DNA from: Shewanella sp. UCD-KL12 | GTDB taxonomy: Bacteria > Pseudomonadota > Gammaproteobacteria > Enterobacterales > Shewanellaceae | Direction: 5' to 3' | Length of the DNA: 64,000 bases | NCBI RefSeq assembly: GCF_001957125.1 | Contig: NZ_MPHJ01000001.1 | Span: forward strand, 954,320-1,018,319 | Part shown: positions 55,708 to 64,000 of the stretch, piece by piece | Layout: each line of letters begins with the position of its first letter | How positions within the stretch are numbered: the first letter of the stretch is position 1 | Made by a program: the position numbers and the translations under genes | The notes under the pieces: model-generated | The model's input: only the letters and a program-made list of their open reading frames with translations | Databases searched by the model: none | What the model was told of the DNA's origin: nothing

Positions 55708-55748
55708 ATAAGCCTTAGTTAAGTACTGCAATATAACTAAGGCTAACT

Positions 55749-56378
55749 ATGAATAGTTTTCTTATTGCAGATCCTAAGCTATGTATTGGGTGCGGGACAT
55801 GTATGGCGGCATGTTCTACGGTACATAAGTCTAAGGGACTGCAAACAAAACCAAGATTGACGGTAATGCGGCATCAAAGCGCAACTGCGCCAGTGATGTG
55901 CAGGCATTGCGAAGACGCCCCCTGTGCCACAGTTTGTCCAGTAAAAGCCATTACCCAGGAGGAGGGTAAGGTTTTACTTAATGAAACCGTTTGTGTCGGT
56001 TGTACCTTATGTGCAATCGCCTGTCCTTTTGGTGCTATCTCACTTGATGGTAGCCGCCCAATAGCGATGGCGAACTCCTACGATATTCATATTCCATCGA
56101 ATATTCACTCCAGTAACCCATCAACATCGACACCAAATTGCTTTGGCAAAGATATTTTGGCTTGGGAGCCAGGGGTTAAGAGCATCGCCATTAAGTGCGA
56201 TCTTTGTCATAACCAGCCTGGTGGTCCAGCATGCGTTGCTGCATGCCCAACTCAGGCGATTTTCCTTGCTAAGGATGATTCACTGGAAGATGTCTCTAGG
56301 CTTAAGCGTGAACAAGCTGCGACAAATACCGCTCAAGTTAGCCTCACATCTTCAGGTAAGGGAGGGGCGGCCTTATGA
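55749..56378 (+). CDS. hyfA: hydrogenase-4 ferredoxin-like subunit
   Basis: A 209-residue iron-sulfur protein with 16 cysteines for four 4Fe-4S clusters: CIGCGTCMAAC, CRHCEDAPCATVCP, CVGCTLCAIACP and CDLCHNQPGGPACVAACP. It is the HyfA/HycB type that passes electrons between formate dehydrogenase H and the hydrogenase. Length matches E. coli HyfA (205). First gene of the operon; its stop overlaps hyfB by four bases. Confidence 0.93.
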   Translation: MNSFLIADPKLCIGCGTCMAACSTVHKSKGLQTKPRLTVMRHQSATAPVMCRHCEDAPCATVCPVKAITQEEGKVLLNETVCVGCTLCAIACPFGAISLDGSRPIAMANSYDIHIPSNIHSSNPSTSTPNCFGKDILAWEPGVKSIAIKCDLCHNQPGGPACVAACPTQAIFLAKDDSLEDVSRLKREQAATNTAQVSLTSSGKGGAAL

Positions 56379-58408
56379 TGTCACTCGATTTTCTACTCTT
56401 AGCTATCTTGCTTTATGTTGTTGCAGCAATAAGCTCCTTGCTCTGTTATAAGCAGGAGTCGCTAGCCATAAAACTCTCTGGCTCAATAGGGGCGTTGGCA
56501 GGTCTTGCTGGAATTGCAGCTTCTTTGCCAGCCTTACTCTCTGGCGAAGTCATTGTTAAACAGATCTACAGCCCGTTTAACTTTTCAGACTTTATTATCC
56601 GTATTGATGGTCTGTCAGCATTTATGGTGCTGGTGATATCTTTGCTTGTGGTTGCTACCGCTATCTACTCAATCTCCTATATGAAGGAGTACTTAGGTAA
56701 AGGTGCGTGGGCGATGGGCTTTTTCATGAATACCTTTATCGCTTCTATGGTTGCGTTGGTGGTTTGTGATAATGCTTTCTACTTTATCGTCTTCTTCGAG
56801 ATGATGTCGCTAGCCTCCTATTTTCTGGTTATCTCTGAACAAAATGAGAAAGCGGTTAAAGCGGGTCTTCAGTATTTTTTGATTGCCCATGCAGGCTCTG
56901 TATTGATCATGATAGCGTTTTACATCCTCTATCGTGAGACAGGCAGCCTTAACTTTGCCGACTTTGCGAATGCTCAGTTAAGTGACTTCCAGGCATCAAT
57001 GGTATTTTTACTCGCCTTCTTTGGCTTTGGTGCTAAGGCGGGGATGATAACGCTACATGGTTGGTTACCTCAGGCTCACCCGGCTGCGCCATCACATGCA
57101 TCAGCAATGATGTCTGGTGTTATGGTCAAAATCGGTGTCTTTGGCATCATTAAAGTCAGCATAGATTTCCTCGGCGCCGAAATTGCCTGGTGGGGATATC
57201 TGGTACTGGCCTTTGGCTGTGTCTCATCTGTGTTAGGCGTACTCTATGCACTTGCCGAGCACGATATCAAACGACTACTTGCTTACCACACGGTTGAAAA
57301 CGTGGGCATTATCTTAATTGGTGTCGGTATCGCCATGATAGGTATTGCCAATGAGATGCCTGTACTGGCGACCTTAGGTTTGTTGGGCGCCCTTTATCAC
57401 TTGCTTAACCACGCGGTTTTCAAAGGCTTACTCTTCTTAGGTGCGGGCTCTGTGATCTACCGAGTTCATACCAAAGATATGGAGAAGATGGGTGGTTTGG
57501 CAAAGTTAATGCCCTTAACGGCTATCGCTTTCTTGATCGGTACTATGGCTATCTCAGCGCTGCCACCGCTGAATGGATTTGTTAGTGAGTGGTTTATCTA
57601 TCAGTCACTATTGGCAATGAGTAAAGATGGCGGTATGGCGATGCAAGTTGCTGCGCCTTTTGCTGTGGTCATGCTGGCCATAACAGGCGCGCTAGCCTGT
57701 ATGTGTTTCGTTAAAGTGTTCGGGATCTGTTTTACCGGCGCGGCGCGAAGCCAGCAAGCGACCAAAGCGACAGAGGTACCATCAAGCATGATTTTTGGTA
57801 CAGCAAGTCTTGCCATTTTATGTATTGTACTCGGTGTTGGCGCCCCTTGGGTCGCTCCGGTTATCTCAGGTATCGCATCAGCTCTGGTTGATACTCAGAC
57901 GGTCAATGTCACTCAAGGCATCGCACTCATTCCGAGTGAGCCTACTCAAGCCATTCTCTCAACTCCCGTTATTGCCTTTACTTTGCTTGCTTTGCTGCTC
58001 GTCCCTGTCGCTATTTTGGCCATCTTCAAAGGCCCTAAAATGGCGCATCGAAATGCGGGAGACCCGTGGGCATGTGGTTATGGCTATGAGGAGAAGATGT
58101 CTGTCTCTGCGGGGGGCTTTACGCAGCCGCTTCGCTCTATGTTTGCGCCGCTTTACACCATGAGGAAAAAGCTAGATCCAGCGCCGCTACTGGCCAAGTC
58201 ACTAGAGATAACAAGCAAAAGTGCAAGCCAGTTGGAGCCTGTACTTGATAACAAGGTGATTTTGCCAACGGTTTCAATCGTGAAACGGATCGGTAGAGCT
58301 GTTCAATGGCTGCAGTACGGTGATTTTAGAACCTACTGCATCTACATAGTGGTGGCCTTACTTGTGCTGCTATTTGTCCCGATTAACTATTTCTCTCAAA
58401 TATCTTAG
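56375..58408 (+). CDS. hyfB: hydrogenase-4 membrane subunit B
   Basis: A 677-residue multispanning protein related to complex I subunit NuoL/M and Mrp antiporters (about 16 hydrophobic segments). 'LPQAHPAAPSHASAMMSGVMVK' carries a conserved transmembrane Lys used in proton transfer and 'LKRLLAYHTVENVG' (as IKRLLAYHTVENVG) is typical. E. coli HyfB has 672 residues. It is part of the membrane arm that may move protons when the complex runs. Confidence 0.93.
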   Translation: MMSLDFLLLAILLYVVAAISSLLCYKQESLAIKLSGSIGALAGLAGIAASLPALLSGEVIVKQIYSPFNFSDFIIRIDGLSAFMVLVISLLVVATAIYSISYMKEYLGKGAWAMGFFMNTFIASMVALVVCDNAFYFIVFFEMMSLASYFLVISEQNEKAVKAGLQYFLIAHAGSVLIMIAFYILYRETGSLNFADFANAQLSDFQASMVFLLAFFGFGAKAGMITLHGWLPQAHPAAPSHASAMMSGVMVKIGVFGIIKVSIDFLGAEIAWWGYLVLAFGCVSSVLGVLYALAEHDIKRLLAYHTVENVGIILIGVGIAMIGIANEMPVLATLGLLGALYHLLNHAVFKGLLFLGAGSVIYRVHTKDMEKMGGLAKLMPLTAIAFLIGTMAISALPPLNGFVSEWFIYQSLLAMSKDGGMAMQVAAPFAVVMLAITGALACMCFVKVFGICFTGAARSQQATKATEVPSSMIFGTASLAILCIVLGVGAPWVAPVISGIASALVDTQTVNVTQGIALIPSEPTQAILSTPVIAFTLLALLLVPVAILAIFKGPKMAHRNAGDPWACGYGYEEKMSVSAGGFTQPLRSMFAPLYTMRKKLDPAPLLAKSLEITSKSASQLEPVLDNKVILPTVSIVKRIGRAVQWLQYGDFRTYCIYIVVALLVLLFVPINYFSQIS

Positions 58409-58418
58409 GAGTGAACTG

Positions 58419-59372
58419 ATGCAAGGGCTTGAAATGCCAAGTCCTGAATGGATCGCATTAGCTGTCGTTCAGGCATTAATAATGATTGGTCTTGCTCCCT
58501 TGGCCACAGGTTTTACACGAGTACTGCGTGCCAAGATGCACTCTCGTAAAGGCCCAGGGGTACTGCAAGATTACCGCGATATTCGCAAACTATTACGTCG
58601 TCAGGAGGTTGCACCAAATCCATCGGGGATCATCTTTAAGGTGATGCCATTGATCTTGATGTCCAGCATGTTGCTGGTTGCTATGGCGCTGCCAACAGTG
58701 ACCAACTACTCACCCTTTCCTATTGCAGGGGATGTGATAACGGATATCTATCTGTTTGCTATTTTCCGCTTCTTCTTTGCGCTATCAGGCTTAGATTCGG
58801 GCAGTGTTTATGCGGGGGTTGGCTCTGGCCGTGAATTGACTTTAGGTGTGCTCGTTGAGCCTATCTTGATGCTCTCTATTTTCACCATGGCGCTGACGGC
58901 TGGCACCTTTGACCTTGGTTATATCAGTACTTATATGGCGACTGAAAGCTGGGCAGTCCCAGGCGCTGTGTTGCTCGCCGGTGCAGCCTGTGCTTTTGCG
59001 GTATTTATCGAAATGGGCAAACTGCCTTTCGATAGTGCAGAAGCTGAGCAGGAGCTGCAAGAGGGGCCTATCACTGAATACTCAGGTGCAGGTCTTGCCA
59101 TGGTGAAGTTAGCGTTAGGGCTTAAGCAGCTTGTGGTTGCACAGCTGTTCCTCGCTATCTTTGTGCCATTTGGTAAAGCCGCAGAGCTCACCTTTGCTGC
59201 TTTGTCTGTTGCCGCTGTGATCTTGTTTATCAAGCTCTTTGTAGTCTTTTTGATTGCAGGTGTGATTGAAAACAGTGTTGCTCGTACGCGTTTCTTAAAG
59301 ACGCATCATCTCACTTGGGTAGGATTCGGCATCGCTGTGCTTGGATTTGTCTTCTACCTGATTGGTCTATAG
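58419..59372 (+). CDS. hyfC: hydrogenase-4 membrane subunit C (NuoH-like)
   Basis: A 317-residue membrane protein related to NuoH, matching E. coli HyfC (315). 'RKGPGVLQDYRDIRKLL' (a NuoH-like cytoplasmic loop) and 'FDSAEAEQELQEGPITEYSGAGLA' with its acidic cluster are family features; it anchors the hydrophilic hydrogenase arm. ATG 58419 with AGGAG seven bases before it is preferred to an upstream in-frame start within hyfB. Confidence 0.93.
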   Translation: MQGLEMPSPEWIALAVVQALIMIGLAPLATGFTRVLRAKMHSRKGPGVLQDYRDIRKLLRRQEVAPNPSGIIFKVMPLILMSSMLLVAMALPTVTNYSPFPIAGDVITDIYLFAIFRFFFALSGLDSGSVYAGVGSGRELTLGVLVEPILMLSIFTMALTAGTFDLGYISTYMATESWAVPGAVLLAGAACAFAVFIEMGKLPFDSAEAEQELQEGPITEYSGAGLAMVKLALGLKQLVVAQLFLAIFVPFGKAAELTFAALSVAAVILFIKLFVVFLIAGVIENSVARTRFLKTHHLTWVGFGIAVLGFVFYLIGL

Positions 59373-59387
59373 GGAGCGAAAATAGCT

Positions 59388-60830
59388 ATGTTAGAAACTA
59401 TTGCTCTACTCACCATTATCTCCCCCTTTATCGGGGCGATATTAACAGTCATTGTACCTAAAGAGGCCGCTAAGTGGGTATGTCAGCTCTTTGCTGGTAT
59501 TGCATCACTGGGCGCTATCGCGCTGGCGGTTGTGTTTTTAAATGGTAGTGAACCTAGTGTTAGCTACTCACTGATTGCTATTGGTCAAACTGAATTGTTT
59601 GGTGTCACCATAGATAAGGTCAGTACCTTAATTACTGTGGCTGTGGTTGTACTTGGGCTGTTAGTGAGTATCTACTCACTGGGTTATATGTCTAAGGGAA
59701 ACCGTGAGCATCCACATACAGGTCAGCCGAGATATTATGCGTTTTTGCTGATATTTATCGGTGCGATGGCAGGTTTGGTGCTTTCATCAACCATCTTAGG
59801 TCAGCTGTTCTTCTTCGAAGTGACTGGTGCCTGCTCATGGTCTTTGATTGGCTACTATCAGTCACCTAAGTCACTAAAAGCGGCGCTTAAAGCACTGCTA
59901 GTGACGCATGTTGCATCTATCGGTTTGTTTGTTGCTGCAGCTTTTGTCTTTAATGCGACCGGCACATTTGCTGTCAGTGCATTAGCTTCGCTCGATGAGC
60001 AGACAAAAACTATCGTATTCTTGGGGATCTTGTTTGCGGCTTGGGGTAAGTCAGCCCAGCTTCCGCTACATGTTTGGCTTCCTGATGCGATGAATGCACC
60101 GACACCCGTGAGTGCGTACTTACACGCAGCGTCTATGGTCAAGGTTGGGGTATACATCTTCGCCAGAGCCATCATGGAGGGCGGCCAGATCCCTGAGATT
60201 ATTGGGGTTATCGGTGTCGTTGGCGCCATCATCACCTTGATCTACGGTTTCGTGATGTATCTGCCACAAAAAGATATGAAGCGCTTGCTCGCATACTCAA
60301 CCATTACTCAACTTTCCTACATCTTCCTGGCGCTCTCTTTGTCGATTTTCGGCTCTCAGATGGCATTTGAAGGTGGTATTACCTACATCTTCAACCATGC
60401 CTTTGCTAAGAGTTTGTTCTTCTTAGTGGCGGGTGCGCTGAGTTATAGCGTAGGGACCCGCATGCTGCCGCAACTGAAAGGTATCGTTAAAAAGTCACCT
60501 TTGCTGGCGGTCGGTTTCTGTGTGGCAACGTTGGCTATTACTGGTGTGCCACCATTTAACGGCTTCTTCAGTAAGTTCCCACTATTTGCTGCAGGTTTTG
60601 AGTTGACCTCGACCCATAGCTGGTTGATGCCAATCATGATCTTAGCCCTGATTGAGTCAGTAGCGAGTTTCGGTTGGATCTTGTACTGGTTCGGTAAGTC
60701 TGTGGTTGGTGAGCCTAGTGATGCGGTGGCTAAGGCTAAGCCTGTGCCTGTTTCGATGAAGATTGTGCTGGTTATCTTAATCGTCATGTCACTCTGCTCA
60801 AGCTTTATCGCAGCTAACTGGTTAGTTTAA
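59388..60830 (+). CDS. hyfD: hydrogenase-4 membrane subunit D
   Basis: A 480-residue NuoL/M-type antiporter-like protein, same length as E. coli HyfD (479). 'QLPLHVWLPDAMNAPTPVSAYLHAASMVK' region shows the conserved His, Pro and membrane Lys, and 'MKRLLAYSTITQLSY' is typical. It is one of three such subunits (B, D and F) that distinguish hydrogenase-4 from hydrogenase-3, which has only one. Confidence 0.93.
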   Translation: MLETIALLTIISPFIGAILTVIVPKEAAKWVCQLFAGIASLGAIALAVVFLNGSEPSVSYSLIAIGQTELFGVTIDKVSTLITVAVVVLGLLVSIYSLGYMSKGNREHPHTGQPRYYAFLLIFIGAMAGLVLSSTILGQLFFFEVTGACSWSLIGYYQSPKSLKAALKALLVTHVASIGLFVAAAFVFNATGTFAVSALASLDEQTKTIVFLGILFAAWGKSAQLPLHVWLPDAMNAPTPVSAYLHAASMVKVGVYIFARAIMEGGQIPEIIGVIGVVGAIITLIYGFVMYLPQKDMKRLLAYSTITQLSYIFLALSLSIFGSQMAFEGGITYIFNHAFAKSLFFLVAGALSYSVGTRMLPQLKGIVKKSPLLAVGFCVATLAITGVPPFNGFFSKFPLFAAGFELTSTHSWLMPIMILALIESVASFGWILYWFGKSVVGEPSDAVAKAKPVPVSMKIVLVILIVMSLCSSFIAANWLV

Positions 60831-60839
60831 GGAGGATTT

Positions 60840-61490
60840 ATGACTGGAGATATTTTAATAAACAATTTGGCGGGGTTACTGATCATCACCTCTGTGATGG
60901 TGATTGGCGCACGTAAAGCCAAAACGGCAGCCTTGCTCTACTCAGTGCAATCGTTCGTGTTAGTGCTGACTTTCTTGGCCATTGCCAAGTCGGTCGATGC
61001 TACTGAGCTATACCACTGGTCCATCACAGCGTTCATCACTAAGGTGATAGCGCTGCCGGCCATACTCTATTACGCGTTCAGTAAGATGAGTGACCCACAA
61101 GCTGATAAACCTGCAATCCATTTTGGCTGGTTAATCCCTATCGCTGGTGTCATCACAGTGGCGAGCTTTCTCGCCGTTGAAAGTGTGCAACTGCCATTAG
61201 TCGAGCACTTAAAGCCCGCTTTAGCTGTTTCACTGGGTCACTTCTTCCTTGGTCTGCTCTGCATCGTCAGTCAGCGCAATATTCTTAAGCAGCTGTTTGG
61301 TTACTGCTTAATGGAGAACGGCTCATCTCTGACCTTGGCACTGCTGGCAAATAAAGCACCGGGTCTGGTTGAAGTGGGGATCACAACTGACGCTGTTTTC
61401 GCTGTGTTGTTTATGGTGATTTTGGCTCGTCAAATCTACTTCAAGTTGAACACGCTCGATGTGAATCAACTGACTTCATTAAAGGGGTGA
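60840..61490 (+). CDS. hyfE: hydrogenase-4 membrane subunit E
   Basis: A 216-residue membrane protein, exactly the length of E. coli HyfE, with six to seven hydrophobic segments and 'LFGYCLMENGSSLTLALLANKAPGLVE', which resembles the NuoK-type segment with its buried glutamate (MENG). AAGGAGG lies six bases before its ATG. It completes the proton-handling part together with B, D and F. Confidence 0.92.
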   Translation: MTGDILINNLAGLLIITSVMVIGARKAKTAALLYSVQSFVLVLTFLAIAKSVDATELYHWSITAFITKVIALPAILYYAFSKMSDPQADKPAIHFGWLIPIAGVITVASFLAVESVQLPLVEHLKPALAVSLGHFFLGLLCIVSQRNILKQLFGYCLMENGSSLTLALLANKAPGLVEVGITTDAVFAVLFMVILARQIYFKLNTLDVNQLTSLKG

Positions 61491-61496
61491 TAACAG

Positions 61497-63077
61497 ATGT
61501 CTCCTACTGAAATTTTGCTACTACTTATGGTGGTCCCATTTGTTGCAGCTCTGGTGTCATTTTTAACTGTACGAGGTGGCGAGAGCGTGAGAAAGCTCGC
61601 CATAGGTTGCCATGCGCTTTCTATGGTGTTGATACTTATTCTATCCCTGACTGTGGCTGGTTCGGTATTTGTCGATGGTCCATTATTGGCCCTTAATAAC
61701 TGGCTCCACCTTGACGGGCTATCTGCACTGTTTCTTGGTGTATTAGGTGTGGTTTCGTTCTTAACCGGCATGTATTCCATTGGCTATATTGGTCATGAGT
61801 ATGAGCATGGTGAGTTATCTGGGACAAAAGTGGCTGTTTATTACGGACTCTTTAACCTGTTTATCGCTTCAATGTTGCTGGCGGTGACGGCGAACAATGT
61901 GATTATGATGTGGGTAGCCATTGAAGCTACTACCATCTGCTCTGTGTTCTTGGTCGGGCTTTATGGACAGCGCTCATCACTAGAAGCGGCTTGGAAGTAC
62001 ATCATCATCTGTACTGTGGGCTTAGCATTTGGTCTGTTTGGCTCTATCTTGGCCTACTCAAATGCCGCTGCTGTGTTTGCCGATCCTGCTAATGCGATTT
62101 TCTGGACCGACATCCATCAAAATGCCCAAGCGCTGGATCCAACATTAGTCCACATCTCCTTCATCTTTGTGTTGATAGGGTTTGGTACTAAGGTGGGTCT
62201 GTTTCCCATGCACGCCTGGTTGCCAGATGCCCACTCTGAAGCGCCAAGTCCTGTCAGTGCGCTGCTTTCGGCAGGGCTGCTGAACTGTGCACTACTGGTG
62301 ATTTTGCGTTATTACATCATCACAGTAAAAGCCATTGGTCCAGATTTCCCTCAAACCTTGCTGCTTGTGTTTGGCTTCTTGTCGGTGGCTACCGCGGCGT
62401 TCTTTATCATCACTCAGCGTGATATTAAGCGCCTGTTAGCTTACTCAAGTGTCGAGAATATGGGGTTAATCACCTTGGCAATTGCTCTGGGTCCACTCGG
62501 GGTTATTGCAGGGCTGATGCATGTGATTAATCACAGTCTGGCCAAAACCTTAATGTTTTGTGGTGCTGGCAACATCTTGCTCAAGTACGGCACTCGAGAT
62601 ATTGGCATCGTTAAAGGGATCTTACGCGTCGCGCCCATCACAGGTGTACTTGTGGTGATTGGTGCACTTGCTCTTGGCGGTGTACCACCATTTAGCATAT
62701 TTATCAGTGAATTCACTATGGTGACTGCGGCAATTGGCGAAGATAAGTTGTTCTTCACAATCATCTTGTTGCTACTGCTGACCATAGTGCTTGGCGGCCT
62801 AGCTTATATGGCGGCTCAGTGTGTCATGGGTGATAAGCCTGAAGAGGTAGAAAAGGGCGAGCTTGGCTTTATGACCTTAGCGCCTATGGCTGTCATTGTG
62901 GTGATGCTCTTTATTATGGGAACCCAAATCCCTACCTCGGTACTACAGGGCATAGATAGTGCAGCCCTAGTACTCCTCGATAGCGAAGAGTCCAGCGTGC
63001 TTAATACGCTCAATCTTCCTCTCAATTTAGAACAGCAAGCGACGGCGCTTTCTGAATCTACTCTATCGCAGCAATAA
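61497..63077 (+). CDS. hyfF: hydrogenase-4 membrane subunit F
   Basis: A 526-residue NuoL/M-type protein, exactly the length of E. coli HyfF. 'LFPMHAWLPDAHSEAPSPVSALLSAGLLN' and 'IKRLLAYSSVENMGL' are the conserved antiporter segments. The C-terminal tail (about 490-526) is polar and Ser/Glu-rich. It starts 7 bases after hyfE. Confidence 0.93.
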   Translation: MSPTEILLLLMVVPFVAALVSFLTVRGGESVRKLAIGCHALSMVLILILSLTVAGSVFVDGPLLALNNWLHLDGLSALFLGVLGVVSFLTGMYSIGYIGHEYEHGELSGTKVAVYYGLFNLFIASMLLAVTANNVIMMWVAIEATTICSVFLVGLYGQRSSLEAAWKYIIICTVGLAFGLFGSILAYSNAAAVFADPANAIFWTDIHQNAQALDPTLVHISFIFVLIGFGTKVGLFPMHAWLPDAHSEAPSPVSALLSAGLLNCALLVILRYYIITVKAIGPDFPQTLLLVFGFLSVATAAFFIITQRDIKRLLAYSSVENMGLITLAIALGPLGVIAGLMHVINHSLAKTLMFCGAGNILLKYGTRDIGIVKGILRVAPITGVLVVIGALALGGVPPFSIFISEFTMVTAAIGEDKLFFTIILLLLLTIVLGGLAYMAAQCVMGDKPEEVEKGELGFMTLAPMAVIVVMLFIMGTQIPTSVLQGIDSAALVLLDSEESSVLNTLNLPLNLEQQATALSESTLSQQ

Positions 63078-63094
63078 GCGAGGACTCTTTGAAT

Positions 63095-64000
63095 ATGAAC
63101 AGTTCAAATACTCAGCAACATCAGCAAACCACACAGCCTGGCCAGAAGGGACTAGGTTATGTGGCCGGCGTTCGCCAACTCTTCCCATCGGCCGTTATTG
63201 ATGAGGAGTGGCAAACAGATAATCAGGTGACGATTACCGTGAAACCGACGGCTCTAATCGATGTAATGAAGTGGCTCTACTATGACCAAGGTGGCTGGCT
63301 TGCCGTCTCGTTTGGTAATGATGAACGTTCACTACATGGACACTTTGCAGTTTATCACTCCCTATCAATGGAGGGGGAGGTTAAGAGCTGGGTGACTGTG
63401 AAGGTGTTTGTTGATGCTAACACTCAAGAGTTTCCCTCTATCACGCCTTTCATTCCCGCCGCTGTGTGGGGCGAGCGTGAAGTGCGTGACATGTATGGTC
63501 TTCGCCCCGTTGGCCTGCCTGATGAGCGTCGTTTAGTCCTGCCAGATGATTGGCCAGAGGATCTGCATCCACTTCGTAAAGATGCGATGGATTATCGGCA
63601 GCGTCCCATGCCAACGACCGAAGCTGAAAACTATCCGTTTGATAATCAGCTCGGTGATGACTCAAACCGTATTATTCCCGTAGGCCCGCTGCATATTACT
63701 TCAGATGAGCCAGGGCACTTCCGCCTGTTTGTGGATGGCGAAGATATTGTCGATGCCGATTACCGTATGTTTTATGTGCACCGCGGTATGGAGAAGCTGG
63801 CTGAAACCCGTATGGGCTACAACGAAGTGGCCTTTTTAACTGACCGAGTATGCGGGATCTGTGGTTTTACCCATAGCGTAGGTTACTCAAATAGCATCGA
63901 GAACTCCCTAGGCATTGTGGTGCCGGAGCGCGCACAGATGATACGTACTGTGCTGCTTGAAGTTGAGCGCCTACACAGTCATATGCTCAACATAGGTCTC
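63095..64000 (+). CDS. hyfG: hydrogenase-4 [NiFe] large subunit, 3' end outside window
   Basis: The first 302 codons of the HyfG catalytic subunit. Residues 15-160 are the NuoC-like domain (AVWGEREVRDMYGL) fused in front of the NuoD/large-subunit domain, as in HyfG and HycE. The proximal nickel-ligand motif is RVCGICGFTHS, with Cys253 and Cys256. The frame is open to the end of the window; the distal C-terminal Cys pair and the maturation-protease site are outside. It reduces protons to hydrogen with electrons from formate. Confidence 0.95.
   Translation, partial: MNSSNTQQHQQTTQPGQKGLGYVAGVRQLFPSAVIDEEWQTDNQVTITVKPTALIDVMKWLYYDQGGWLAVSFGNDERSLHGHFAVYHSLSMEGEVKSWVTVKVFVDANTQEFPSITPFIPAAVWGEREVRDMYGLRPVGLPDERRLVLPDDWPEDLHPLRKDAMDYRQRPMPTTEAENYPFDNQLGDDSNRIIPVGPLHITSDEPGHFRLFVDGEDIVDADYRMFYVHRGMEKLAETRMGYNEVAFLTDRVCGICGFTHSVGYSNSIENSLGIVVPERAQMIRTVLLEVERLHSHMLNIGL

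Larger units (their letters stand above)
55244..55748. other. 505-base control region upstream of hyf
   Basis: No gene is supported. It contains the paired operator (55547-55566), a sigma54-like promoter (55692-55707) and an AT-rich tract. A 65-codon open frame at 55389-55586 is treated as chance. Confidence 0.6.

Overview
This window reads as a chromosomal segment of a marine gammaproteobacterium, most like Shewanella. This assignment comes from gene content and protein style only: periplasmic flavin reductase plus tetraheme cytochrome c, FNR-type boxes, many chemotaxis and c-di-GMP proteins, fadH/fadD-type genes, and a Sec/formate/hydrogenase region. No rRNA or CRISPR array was seen. One tRNA gene was found, tRNA-Sec. 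GC content is moderate, with a clearly AT-richer stretch near 21.7-22.4 kb.

Layout. 0-9.8 kb: a PhnD-type periplasmic binding protein (cut by the left edge) with a sensor kinase; a porin; a small hairpin-bounded mobile remnant; a sigma54-dependent activator; and, divergent from it, a three-gene periplasmic operon. That operon encodes a Tat-exported flavin reductase of the fumarate/urocanate reductase family, a secreted HAL/PAL-fold lyase lacking the Ala-Ser-Gly tripeptide that makes the MIO cofactor, and a tetraheme cytochrome c. The porin and the operon each have a good -24/-12 promoter and a CACGA-N4-TCGTG type site. I read this as a candidate anaerobic respiratory system in which the lyase removes a trimethylammonium group from a betaine such as ergothioneine and the reductase uses the resulting acrylate-type acid as electron acceptor. 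9.9-18.7 kb: a DUF1800/DUF1501 pair, a RidA-family gene split by a 259-bp MITE, GNAT, BASS and CDF transporters, a broken NTF2-like gene, a xanthine/uracil permease and a MarR regulator. 18.7-24.6 kb: a 15-bp tandem repeat, a carnitine acyltransferase-family protein, an AT-rich orphan, a DUF4386 membrane protein and an S33 peptidase. 24.9-31.9 kb: an MBL hydrolase, an XdhC/IorA/IorB molybdenum hydroxylase operon, DUF1097 and an MCP.

32-48.7 kb: a three-gene envelope/c-di-GMP operon; fadH, an AraC regulator and an acyl-CoA ligase; a second MITE copy lying between xthA and its terminator; yciI, yciB and ykgJ-like genes; an HlyD/DUF2955/MarR efflux operon; and an ExeA-type ATPase with a SPOR-like tail. 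49-64 kb: a formate/selenium/hydrogen block: focA, a PhnD-type binding protein, selC, selA, selB, and a hydrogenase-4 (hyf) operon from hyfA into hyfG, which runs off the right edge. focA and hyf share a paired TGTCGWCA-N4-TGTCGACA element, and focA has an excellent sigma54 promoter, so an FhlA-type activator outside the window probably drives both. The block fits a formate hydrogenlyase whose formate dehydrogenase contains selenocysteine.
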